Shown here one piece after another: positions 33,812 to 44,517 of a DNA stretch of 64,000 bases. Made by a program: the position numbers and the translations under genes. How positions within the stretch are numbered: the first letter of the stretch is position 1; the number at the start of each line of letters is the position of its first letter. Under the pieces are notes generated by a model. That model was not told the origin of the DNA. It was given only the letters and a program-made list of their open reading frames with translations, and made no database searches. The stretch is from Acestrorhynchus altus (lineage: Eukaryota > Chordata > Actinopteri > Characiformes > Acestrorhynchidae), in NCBI GenBank assembly GCA_034509495.1, contig CM067502.1, positions 48,590,388-48,654,387 of the forward strand, read 5' to 3'.

Positions 33812-35330
33812 ACAAATACAAAGGAAATCAGTCAGTCTTTATTCACAAAACATCAGAGTCAGACTTCTTGCATATGTACCACAGGAGCCATAATATGCTT
33901 GGAACAACAAAAGAGCCAAAGTCCCCCATTTCTTCCTGCTTGGAGAAGCTTTGTCAGGGATGTTCATATGGAGTGGAAGGACTTTAAGCACTGCACTAAC
34001 ATAATCAAAGCACAAGAATTGTTGAACCTTAAAGATCTGAGGAAGTTCTTCAGTGCAGACTTTGTTTCGTACATCGCTGGTGTGCTTTTTCCAATTCTTG
34101 GTGGACCAGTTTGATTTGATGATTTGTCCTCCATCACCCCCCTGAGTAATGAGTGTTTTAACAGCCACAGTAAAGTACGACTGCACATCAAGTTCATACA
34201 GCAGCACCATGCCTTTGTTGAGAGTCGTCATTTGCGTATTCCCGTTCTTGCGTCGAGTACGTTTCTGGCCTTAGACATCCCTGAGCTCCATCAACAAGAC
34301 TTCCTTCCATAAAACTCCATCTCCTGCAGCACATCTACAAAACGTACTGATCCCAGATCAATATTTTACCCTTTCTAGATGTTTAAGACAAAGAGCATAA
34401 TGAATGAGCAACCCACCACCAAGCACCAAGAAACCGAACAGAAACGAAGAACAGAAAACCAGCAACCCTTGTTATGGCATGCAGATATGTTAGGGGTTGT
34501 CTACAATTATGCCCAAAAACCCAAAGACGAAAAAAATAAAACCCCAGATTACAAACCCAGTTAAATCAATCGACCCAACTGGTTGAAGCGAGCTTAGCTG
34601 TAGTATCAGACCACTGCACTTTTAAAAATAAAGGTACCAAAAAAGATTCTTTGAGCAATGCTACAGAAAAACCACATTGCTTGCCATCAACATCTGAGTG
34701 TGAAAGCACAATTGGCCATGATCTATCGGCAAGATGATGTTCTCGTCCCACACTGCATGCAGTGCAAAGCTGGCACAGATGACATGCTGTCAGGTGTCAG
34801 AGCTGGGGACCCAGCACTTTCCTCCAAGTGGGTTGCATTGATGCAATGGCAGCAGAGAATTTCCTATAGAAGAACCTTTCTTGGAGTAAAGTGAAGCAAA
34901 TGACCAAGTTCTTCTGTGTAATCCCTCAAAGAACCTTTCTCAGCATCTGTATTTATAAGAGTGTGTATGAAGGGTGGGTTACTCACAGCTGGGGCAGGAA
35001 CAGGGCTGGTCAATGGTGAGCTCCATTAGAACGATGGATTCGGGCCAGTTTGGTCCCAAGTGTCGATCCCTAAGAATGGGTTTGGACCAGAATTGTGAGG
35101 GTAGGCCCGGCAGCATACCGCCAACCTTTTCATTCCCTAACCTCTTGCTCTGTCTTCCTGTTCTCCTCCTTCTTGCTCACCCTTTCCTCAACCTGTGCTC
35201 TCTTGATCCCTTGCTTCGGAGTTAATTCACTACTTTATCCACTCGAACTTCTTCCCCTTCTTGTTTCATACATATTCCGAGTCTTTTACACATCGTCATT
35301 ATTCCGTCTCGCTCTTCCTGTGTGTGTTTC
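33812..35330. other. b3gnt2 upstream intron or intergenic, part 1
   Basis: No coding exon recognised on either strand. A short repeat (34620-34910, with AATAAAGGTACC and CAATGCTACAGAAAAACC) is the only familiar item. Confidence 0.45.
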
Positions 35331-35332
35331 TG

Positions 35333-35333
35333 A

Positions 35334-35370
<37 letters not shown>

Positions 35371-35380
35371 TCTCTCTGGA
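35333..35380. repeat. (CT)n microsatellite
   Basis: CT run of about 45 bases, upstream region of b3gnt2. Confidence 0.95.
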
Positions 35381-35594
35381 GACAGTAGTCATGTGTCCTT
35401 GATTCTAGTGTCCTCATGACACCAATTATGTTTGCATTCGGTATCCTAGAGCCACATTACTGCCAGAGAGCTGCCCTATAAAACCAAATCAGGCACCAGT
35501 ACAGTTCCACACAGCTCCCCAGCATCAGACTAATGTACCTCATAGGTGGGTGTTTCAGCATCATTGCCAATAGTTCTAAACCAGTATGCATCAT

Positions 35595-35895
35595 ATTTTC
35601 AATATGGTCAAAAATACTGGGACACCTGCTCATTCACAGTTTCTTCTGAAATCAAGATGATTAAAAATGGTTTATCCAGCTTTTGTTAGACTGTCTAATC
35701 TCCAGGGAAGACTTTCTACTAGATATTAGAGCATTGCTGTGAGAACCGGACTGCATTCAATGACAAGAGGTCAGAATGTTGGATGATCACCACCTCACCT
35801 CTTCCTCCTCTCGGGTACAAATGCCAATAGGTTCATGTGTACCTGCTCCAGAGAGTCCTATTTTATTGGTAGTATGTCTCTACAGGGACTAGACC
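35595..35895 (+). mobile_element. Family B miniature element
   Basis: Starts ATATGGTCAAAAATACTGGGACACC; contains GCATTGCTGTGAGAACC, ATGTTGGATGATCACCACC and CTACAGGGACTAGACC. Shorter inside than 23266-23647. Confidence 0.65.
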
Positions 35896-36194
35896 AGGAT
35901 ATTATTGGGATGGGACATGTAGGTCCAAGCCCAGAAGTACAGTCCAGAAGGCAATATCTATAATCTTGAAGATAACCAATAATTTAATCACTGACTAGAC
36001 ATAGAAGGACAAATGTTTACTGACGTATTGACTTTATTCTGTTAGCTGCCTGTAAATGAGCAATTACAAGGAAATGGGTTTAAACTGTTCCAGACACAAT
36101 ATTGTTAATGAAATCAGCAAATGGGTTCCGCGTCCCCTTTAAATGCAACATTATGCAGCAATTTTATGAAACCGCAGCTTTAGAATCATGCTGA

Positions 36195-36485
36195 TGCTCC
36201 ACTGGCTGTAACGAATGGAATGGCGTTGGTTATTCCAACTTCTGAACTTCGGAGCTGCATGAGACCCTCTATCCAGAACCGAGTAACGATGTGTATCCCG
36301 AGTCATTTTAGTGTAAAATCCTGTGATATTACTCGAATGCCTCAGCCCACATGCTTCTTTCACGTGAGACGCTGCTTCTGTGTCTCTCAGCTTGTCAACA
36401 AATGCACGTGTACAGCTGTCCACGAGGGGTGCGCAAATGACAATTTGTATTTGTTGCAGTGGAGTGGACGGGAATAATAATAATG
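36195..36485. mobile_element. Family D dispersed repeat, copy 1
   Basis: Order GAGTCATTTTAGTGTAAAATCC, CCACATGCTTCTTTCACG, CAGCTTGTCAACAAATGCAC and TTGCAGTGGAGTGG. Same order at 37170-37550. Non-coding, class unknown. Confidence 0.55.
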
Positions 36486-37079
36486 AGGCTTAAATAAGGT
36501 ACGTTTCAGGCCTTGTTTATTTTTGAACACCTGTATTGACAAAAGACAGAATCAAACCAAATACTGAATTTGACATGTTACATCCGTCCCAGTTAGTAAC
36601 TGGGATTTACTGGTTACACCAAAACACCCTAAAACTACTTCAACTGATCTTAGACTGTACCATAACCCTTTCTAGACACATCATTAACACTAATCTTTCC
36701 GAACTGAGAGGAGGAGGCGATAAAGAAGGAGGTGGGGGGTGATGGGATGGAGGACGGCTTTACAGTAATGAAACAAAGATGTCTGAATGTGGCCTTGCCC
36801 TATCAACCATTGAGCCACAGTACAAAGGTCACAGCAGTAAAGCACATTTTATAGCTCAGACCCATCAGTTCAGCACCTTCTCCAGAAGAACTGGCCTCCC
36901 TGCACTGTGACTACACTGGGGGATTTCAGGTGCTGTCGGCAGCTTTGATTAGAAAGATAAAAACCTGTATTTGACCCTGTGAGCTATTTTTCGACCCTGT
37001 AAGCTATTGACCAGGATGTCAAACAGTTGTTGTTAAAGCAACATTATGAGGCAGTTTTACTTCAAAACAGTATGTTTCA

Positions 37080-37680
37080 ATGTTCCAGTAATAGGGAGAA
37101 TATTATCACCATCGTTGCTACTGCACTATGTAACCTCCCTCTAGAGCTGCTTAACACTACGTAACCCGAGTCATATTACTGTAAAACCTTGTAATGTTAC
37201 TCTACCGTCTCAGTCCACATGCTTCTTCCACTTCAGATGCTGCTTCTGTATCTTTCAGCTTGTCCACAAATGCATGTGTACAGCCAGGGCTGGACCTGGA
37301 CAAAAAATGTAAAAATTTTTATCACCTAAGAAGATTTAAGTGACACATCTGCACTAAAGTTATGAGTGATGGGGGTGGGCATGCGGACAGAAGTGATTTA
37401 TAAATGAGGGTACCAGTCCCTGAGCACTGTTGGCCCACCGGGAAAATGCCCGGAATGCCAGATTACCAGTCCAGCTGTGTGTAAAGCTGTCCATGAGGAG
37501 GTGCTCAAATGATGATTTTTATTTACTGCAGTGGAGTAGAAGTGAATTATACTCCCCACCTGTAGGGGGAGCCCTGGAGCTACACTGTTACGCTGCTTCA
37601 GTATCTCTCAGTTCATACAGAAAAAACGTTACACTTCCTGTCTGTAGGGGGAGCCAAGGAATAAGAAATACCAACTTACA
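37080..37680. mobile_element. Family D repeat, copy 2, split by an insertion
   Basis: Same blocks as 36195-36485, but interrupted between TGCATGTGTACAG and AAGCTGTCCATGAGG by about 195 bases (37283-37477). The right side carries CTGTAGGGGGAGCC twice. Confidence 0.55.
37283..37477. mobile_element. hAT-like miniature element nested in family D
   Basis: Ends CCAGGGCTGGACCTGG and CCAGTCCAGCTG are imperfect inverted copies. Flanks TGTGTACA and TGTGTAAA look like an 8-bp target duplication with one mismatch, the size used by hAT elements. Non-coding. Confidence 0.55.
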
Positions 37681-37689
37681 TGATTTGTT

Positions 37690-39640
37690 TGGCCTGGTTT
37701 ACCCATGGGTTCGCTAATGTTAAGCAGCTTGTCAACCACTGCCTTTAGTGTTTATCGTTAAATTGGGGATTTTCAACCTAAAATAGCTTACGGTAGATTT
37801 TTATGGTAGCATAAGGGAACCAATTATCTTCCGCTCCAAACAGCTCCCCAATATTGGACACCTGGGCATAAAACAGAGTTCCCCTCGTTTCCTTAGCAAA
37901 CAGTATTCTGCTGTTATAATCCTTTATTCCATCAAAGGATGTGACTGAAACTGGAAAATGCAAACTGACCTGAAGCCTTGCTGCCAGTGGTCAGACCTTT
38001 TCCACCAAAAGAACTCTGAACTGGTTCCACTTGGGCTTATAAGAACCTTGGAGTTTCTTCTTCATCCCACATTTACACCAGTGTGAGTGGAACCGAGTGT
38101 ACGTCATCAACAGAGGGGCTGCACAGGGTCAGTAAACGGAAGTGAGAAGACGGTAGCGTGTACAGACTAAACTGCGTTTGTGTTACAGACGTTAGTTTTT
38201 CTCCAAAAAGCAAACTTGGATCCAACATGGATCAACTTTTGGTGATAAGACGACGCAGAAGGTTACACACATGAGACGAATGGCATCTCATTGCTCCTGT
38301 TCAACTAGCCCCGCCCACAGCGGTTTGAGCCAATCTAATCTTTGGTTCCTGCTGCGAACAAACTTTTCATGTTCCAGAACCTATTTCTGTTGGTGCAAAT
38401 GCACACAACACTTGCAAAATTAGCCTGTCCGGTCTCAGAATACTTTTCGGACACAGCGTTTGTGAAAGTAAGTCACAATTCTATATAACACTAACCATCA
38501 ATAGCAGCTACCTGATCCGCATCCCTAAGACAATCTGCACTGAGCATACGCCCGCGTCAGGTAGCAACAATGGGCATTAATGCCTTAATGACCCATAATT
38601 AAAGCTCGGTGTGACCTCAGTTAGTCTGGGTTGAGTTACAGAAGTGGAAAAACATGATGTTTACTGAGAAGGAGGCCTAAAGTCCGACAGACTGACGACA
38701 CGCGTCACTGCGAGCCAGGAGGAGTCGAACAACAGCACGGCTGAAGGGTGTTCTGACATTTAAACCAATGGAAATGAGCTCCAGAGGGACGCCTGCAGTA
38801 ATAAGACACAGCGTATGACTCTTCTTCTCACAGCGAGTGTGGGATCAGAACCAGTTAATCCAGTCATGGTTTAAGACTAAACAGCTTATTGGTGTGGCAA
38901 CTGGGACTCACTGATCTGGCCATCTCTCCATTTACCCTTCAGACTTTAAAAGAGTCCTGATGTCCATTTCTCTTGAACATCTGCTCGAGGTCTTATAGCA
39001 GAACAGTCACTTTACATCACCTGTTAATGACATCACAAGGATACTGAACACAAATGGATTATGGCCTTTAACATCTAGAACAACTCAGGTTCTGGAGAAG
39101 GTTCTGGCTTTAAACATATATTTAAAACTTCATTCGTGATGGAGGGGGACATACGTGCAAGACAAAATAGACCCCAAAGAAAACTTTGACGAGTCATTTC
39201 CTTCATCTTTATTACATCTTACACACAGAATAAACATGGTGGAGGTAGCTTCACTGGTGGGTTTGGAAAGTGTGTGATGTTGCCCATCACCACCACTGTT
39301 AAGAAACTTGTAACTTCTGAAACACTGTTAATAATGGGTCATAAAAAATGAAATATAATAACAATATACAATAGAATAGGACTCTCTGGAGCAGAAGAAC
39401 CTGTTGGCACCGTGCCCAATGCCAGGCATCAGCAATAGGGGTATAAACCCCCACCACCACCCCCCCGAGTACCCTGCGGTGGAGCAAATCCCACTATAGT
39501 CCAGACTCTCCACCAGGGGGACTCCTAAGAGCTCTGCCACAATTCAGGCCCTGCCCACTGCCCAATGCTGGAGGACTTTATACCCCCCTACAACATGATT
39601 ATACAACCTGTGTGTGCCCGTCAAAAAGCTCTACCTGCCA
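37690..39640. other. Gene-poor interval
   Basis: No coding exon or strong regulatory match. 38010-38400 holds degenerate repeat-like sequence. 39363-39580 is an inverted family B fragment (AATAGAATAGGACTCTCTGGAG, GGGTATAAACCCCC). Confidence 0.4.
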
Positions 39641-39650
39641 ACCGCTGACC

Positions 39651-39900
39651 GCATTACTAGAAACACCCACCTTGTACCCCTCCACACTAGCCACTTTATT
39701 AGAAACCCCCTCCACACTGACCACTTTATTAGAAACCCCCTCCACACTGACCACTTTATTAGAAACCCCCTCCACACTGACCACTTTATTAGAAACACCC
39801 TCCACCCTGACCACTTTATTAGAAACACCCTCCACATTGACCACTTTATTAGAAACCCCCTCCACACTGACCACTTTATTAGAAACACCCACGTGATGAG
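39651..39900. repeat. 30-bp minisatellite (CCACTTTATTAGAAAC...)
   Basis: One diverged and about seven regular copies of a 30-bp unit made of CCACTTTATTAGAAAC then CCCCTCCACACTGA; regular copies start every 30 bases from 39691. The unit keeps reading frames open on both strands, but these are not genes. Confidence 0.95.
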
Positions 39901-40079
39901 CCCCTGTGGACAGTGAGAAGGTGTCCGGATACTTTTGGACACTGAGCTGAGCTGATCTGGATCTCCAGCCTGGCTGCTCTGAACAGAAGGACTGAGCTGA
40001 AGCACCTGGAGGAAGCACACCAAACCCACAGTCAGCGAGGCTGCAGAAGTTCTTACCCACCACTGAGTCAACAGGTCCT

Positions 40080-40300
40080 TCAGCTCCTGCAGCTGCTGCC
40101 CGCTCCTGTCCTGCTGACCTCCAGCTCCAGGAGAAACATCTGCACTGCTCTGATCACTGCCGGACCATCACACCGGAGTCCTGCTCTTCTCCGAGAAGAT
40201 CCATGAAGATCAGACCACCGCTCTGCTCCAACTTCTCCCGTCTTAGATTTATTTCCCACCCATGTTCTGACAGCCAATCCCAGCACAGGGGGCGTGGCTT
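40080..40300 (-). promoter_or_regulatory. Candidate b3gnt2 promoter and first non-coding exon
   Basis: On the - strand: a GC box (CCACGCCCCC), an inverted-CCAAT word (GGGATTGGCTG) and a GC-rich stretch ending in a GGAG|GTCAGC donor-like site. It lies 6.3 kb upstream of the b3gnt2 coding exon, which needs an upstream exon. Composition only; no direct proof. Confidence 0.3.
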
Positions 40301-40409
40301 ACGTAATGCGGGTGGGAAAAACAGTGACCTGTCAATTTATTATGAAGAGGTTCCACTTCTGATTACTGAATACAACCACTCAGAGTCCACATCTAACATA
40401 CACTAGTGT

Positions 40410-40735
40410 AAGAGGACGGGTGGATGGATGGGTGGATGATGTATGAACAGGGGATTGTTAGGTGGGTGGATGGGTGGATGGATGAATGAATATATGCATA
40501 GATGGGTTGGTGGGTGGTTGAGCTGGTAGATGGCTGGAGTTGGTGGGTGGATGGATAGATGGGTGAAAGGTTGGGTGTGTTGGCAGATGGATAAATAAAT
40601 GGATGGTTGGCTGTATGGATGGAGTGGTGGATGGATGGGTTTTGTTGGGTGCATGGATAAATAAATGGATGGTGGATGAATGGATGCATGGATGGGTGGG
40701 TGGATTGTTAGGTTGGAGGGTGGACCAGTGGGTTA
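40410..40735. repeat. (GGAT)n-type degenerate microsatellite
   Basis: About 325 bases of GGAT/GGGT/GGTT repeats, strongly decayed. A pure (GA)n run follows at 40779-40819. Confidence 0.9.
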
Positions 40736-40776
40736 ACACATGAATGGACATGGAATGGATTATAAAACTTATAAAT

Positions 40777-40819
<43 letters not shown>

Positions 40820-40821
<2 letters not shown>

Positions 40822-41304
40822 TGATGGAGGTCTATCCTGGCTGAGACGAGAGCAGAACAAGAGCTGCTCACACAGGCGTTCTATAGAGCAGACTGCGCCA
40901 CCATCTGCATCATCTGTTCAGTTCCACACAAAAGCCACAGTCACTCTGGTGCATTATTAATAGTGATCTATCAGCTGTTCACTGGTGCCAGACAGAGCAC
41001 GTCACCTCTGTCTCTGACAACCATTAAACACCTGGACCCACAGAAATCCTTCAGCAGAAGTGCTGTTTCTGCACCAGCTGCCTGATCTTTCACACTGTGC
41101 TTCAATGTGGGATATAATGACAGAGAACGTATCTAGATCAGCAGCTCAGAACCGAGTGCTTCAATGTCCTCAAGCTACAAACAGCAGTCATTTAGCTTTA
41201 GGTGACAAGATCCACTCACTGGCCACTTTATTAGAAACACCTACCTAATGCTCTCCTCCAAGCATGTTCAGCTGTCCAAGGTGGTGCATGTGGGTGCATG
41301 CATT
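40820..41304. other. Intergenic
   Basis: No gene seen. 41209-41255 carries CTCACTGGCCACTTTATTAG and AAACACCTACCTAATGC, the single-copy form of the unit amplified at 39651-39900. A (GT)n run follows at 41305-41332. Confidence 0.45.
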
Positions 41305-41614
41305 TGTGTGTGTGTGTGTGTGTGTGTGTGTGGGCTTGAGTTTCCTCTGACACCTCTCACACACCCAGAGTGACTGTGTTAAATATTTAAAAGGACATCT
41401 CTTCCTAGAAAGGTCAGTCTGAAGATCAGTCAGATCTTTCTTGGAAGAACGGCTGTCCAACAGCAAGTTAATTAATGCATGAGTCAACAGTGACCCTCGC
41501 ACACACCGCCGTGTTTAAACGTGAAAGTGCTCACGTTAGCACCTTGGAGCATTTGTGTTGGTCCGTTCATCATGGAATGACACAACGTAAAGATTCATAT
41601 TGTGTAATTATACA

Positions 41615-42205
41615 CTCGTCACCCAGAAGGAATCAACCAACTGCAGTGGTGTCATGCCACACTGTCATGGAGTCACTCAGAATCAGTTTCAGTGACGTGT
41701 CCGTGTGTGGGGACGCCAATGGTTTCTTGTCATACGTCCAGAAGGCCAGGTGTCATGGTGTGAGTGCAGTTTCATACAATACCAGATCATCTTCAGTCTT
41801 CATTACAGACACTTTAAACAGCCCAACGTACATGAATGAAGTTCTGCAACCAGTGGTTCTACCTTTCCTGAACACACTCCGGTGCTCTATTCCTACAGGA
41901 CGACGCTTGTCTACATACTGCTGCAGTCTCAAGATACTACGCTGTGGTCGGCTTCATCTCCAGACCTTTTCCTGATTGAAAATGTGTGGATGCTATTGGA
42001 CGCTCTATCAACACTCCACCCCTACCGCACCATCTGCAGAACTGAGTGAGAACATTCAAGCTGCATGGGATGGATTGTCACAGGACACCATTAGGAACCT
42101 CTACAACTCCACGCAGAGACGTCTGGCATGTTGCGTGAAACCCGACGCCGTACTGAGAGACACGTCTTCTGTATGAGTAGATCAATAAATATTGATCAGA
42201 TCAGT
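41615..42205 (+). mobile_element. Degenerate mariner/Tc1-type transposon (family M), coding remnant
   Basis: Starts CACCCAGAAGGAATCAACC and ends TAGATCAATAAATATTGATC. Broken frames still read transposase-like pieces (VLQPVVLPFLNTL; LSENIQAAWDGLSQDTIRNL; RRLACCVKPDA). Several stops and frameshifts; not functional. Related copies at 45926 and 57562. Confidence 0.7.
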
Positions 42206-42299
42206 CTGGCAACACAAGTGAGTCAACATGTCCAAATTGTACTGATGTCCCTCCGTGGTGTCATTTGACTCCTTAGAGTTACAAGGTTCCACGTGTGAA

Positions 42300-43275
42300 T
42301 GTGGAGGACTGGTGCTGACCACTGGATATTCAACATGACACCTCACGGCAAAGATCTCTCTGAGGATGTGAGAAAATTCTTTCTGGCCTAGGCTATAAGA
42401 TCACGAACACTCTGAAACTGAGCTACAGCACGGTGGACAAGGTCATATAGTGGTTTTTCAGGACAGGTCCCACACGGAACAGGTCTTGCCAGGGTCGACC
42501 AAAGAAGCTGAATCCACAAGTTCAGCGTCATATCCAAAAAGAAATGCATGACTGTTGCCAGCGATGCTGCAGACGTTGAAGAAGCGGGAGGTCAGCCTGT
42601 GCATCAACTCTGGTGCCAAGGTCTACGTGGGCATCGCCCCAGAAGGAAGCCTCTTCTGAAGTTGATGCACAAGAAAGCCTGCAAACAATTTACTAAAGAT
42701 AAGCAGTCGAAGAACATAGAGTGCTGGAACCACGTCCTGTGGTCTGACGAGACCAAGATAAACTTGTTTGGCTCAGACGGTGTCCAGCATGTGGCAGCGC
42801 CCTGGCGAGAAGTACCAAGATAACTGTGCCTTGGCTACACCCAAGCATGGTGGTGGTCTTCCAACTTGAACTGTGACATTCTGAAGCAGAGCATGATCCC
42901 TTCCCTTCGGAAACTGGGTCGCATTGCAGTTTTCCAGCATGATAATGATCCCAAACACACCTTCAAGACAACAGCTGCTTGGCTGAGGAAGCTGAATATA
43001 AAGGCGATGGACTGACCAACTATGTCTCCAGACCTGAACCCAACCGAGAGCCTGTGGGGCATCCTGAAGTGGAAGGTGGAGGAGCGCAAGGAGGCTCCTT
43101 GGGAGCTGATAAACTTGAACCTACTGAAAACATGGAATGATGACACTCCAGAATCTAGTAGAACGTCGTCCCTGGACAGTAGAGACTCCAAAAAAGAGTA
43201 TAAATTCAATACTTTGATTTCAGAAGAAACAATGAATGAGCAGGTGTCCAAATACTTGTGTCCATATAGTGTATT
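42300..43275 (+). mobile_element. Degenerate Tc1-like transposase copy
   Basis: Pieces in shifting frames match Tc1 transposases: GKDLSEDVRK near 42345, RRKPLLKLMHKKACKQF, NHVLWSDETKINLFGSDGV, QHDNDPKHTFKTT and MSPDLNPTESLWGILKWKVE. The catalytic DDE setting is recognisable, but frameshifts and stops disable it. The right end (43205-43275) is GATTTCAGAAGAAACAATGA then a GTGTCCATATAGTGTA terminus shared with family B elements. Confidence 0.85.
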
Positions 43276-43544
43276 TATGTATAATCATATCTACAAGTGA
43301 CTTTTGAGGTTCCTCACAGCTGATTGACATATTTTTAATGATACCAATATGAACGTCAACATCAAGACCTCTAGTAGGACTGGTGTGAATGGAGGCCTAG
43401 TTTCGTTGGCGGTTGTGAATGGGAACCAGTACATAACACACAAATACAACTGTAGATAGAAAAAGCTGTATTCAATCAGACATTACTCATCATTAAACAT
43501 GAGACAGCAATCCAGTACAGATGTCCGAATGTTAGGACTGCACC

Positions 43545-43873
43545 ATTATAACAGCCAGAACATTAAAATAACACTGATGAACTGGTTCCAGTGGCACCAG
43601 TCACACATTATAATCACCAAGTGAACCATGAGTGCTTGAAGCTGTTGTGTTGAGGCAGGAAAAATGGACATATGATAAGATGACAGGGTCAGAACATCTC
43701 CAAACATCAGGCAGATCTTGGGTGTTCCCAGTACGCAGTGGTCAGGACCTTATTGTCCTTTTTTTTTTTTTAACTGGACCAGGAAGTGCACGGCGTCTGA
43801 CACGAATCGGACAGTTCTGTTAATGATCTAATCGCTCCAATGCTCTATTAGGCAGGTGGTTTTAATGTTATGG
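43545..43873. mobile_element. Family F element, complete small copy
   Basis: Left AGCCAGAACATTAAAATAAC and right GGTGGTTTTAATGTTATGGC are inverted ends. Internal GGTCAGAACATC, GCAGATCTTGGGTGTTCCC and CAGTGGTCAGGACC match 24449-24860. Lies just beyond the commd1 stop. Confidence 0.65.
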
Positions 43874-43900
43874 CTCATCATATGTATATTTTATACATAT

Positions 43901-43902
<2 letters not shown>

Positions 43903-43947
<45 letters not shown>
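43903..43947. repeat. (AC)n microsatellite touching the commd1 stop codon
   Basis: Pure AC repeat whose last C is part of the commd1 stop triplet (CTA at 43947-43949 on +). It forms the start of the commd1 3'UTR. Confidence 0.95.
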
Positions 43948-43950
<3 letters not shown>

Positions 43951-44464
43951 CTGTGCTGAACAATGCTGTCGATGCGTTCTTGAATGTCGGCCATCTTCTT
44001 CAGCACCTGATTGACCTTCTGCTCATCAAACTCCAAACACACAAACTCGGAGTCCTGAGAGAAAAGAGAGGCAGACATGAGAAACCAGTTTAAGGGACAC
44101 TCCAACACTTCCAGTCCCAGCTCCAACCTCACCTTCTGTACCCGTATCTGTCCAAACGTTGGTGGACACAGCTTATCTAGTCCCTGTAGAGAAGCACTGC
44201 CAATAGGAAATGACTCTCTGGAGCACAAGAAGTGAAGCTGACTGGGCATCACGCCTAATGCCAGTGGGTTCGAGTGGAGATAAAGCCCCCAGTTGAGCTG
44301 AGGACAGTGAATGATGGAGCTCCAGCCAGTACTTCTGGGATGAGGTGGGGTGGTGATCGTCCAGTGTTCTGACCTCATTAATGCTCTTGTTGAATGCAAT
44401 TAAAATCAGAACATCCATAACAGGACTTCAATTATCAAATGAGCTTCAGGCACACACACGCACA

Positions 44465-44517
<53 letters not shown>

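Noticed and set aside
39599..40071. Open frames on both strands over the 30-bp array (about 150 codons)
   Set aside because: Low-complexity repeat translation; the unit length is a multiple of three, which keeps frames open by itself.
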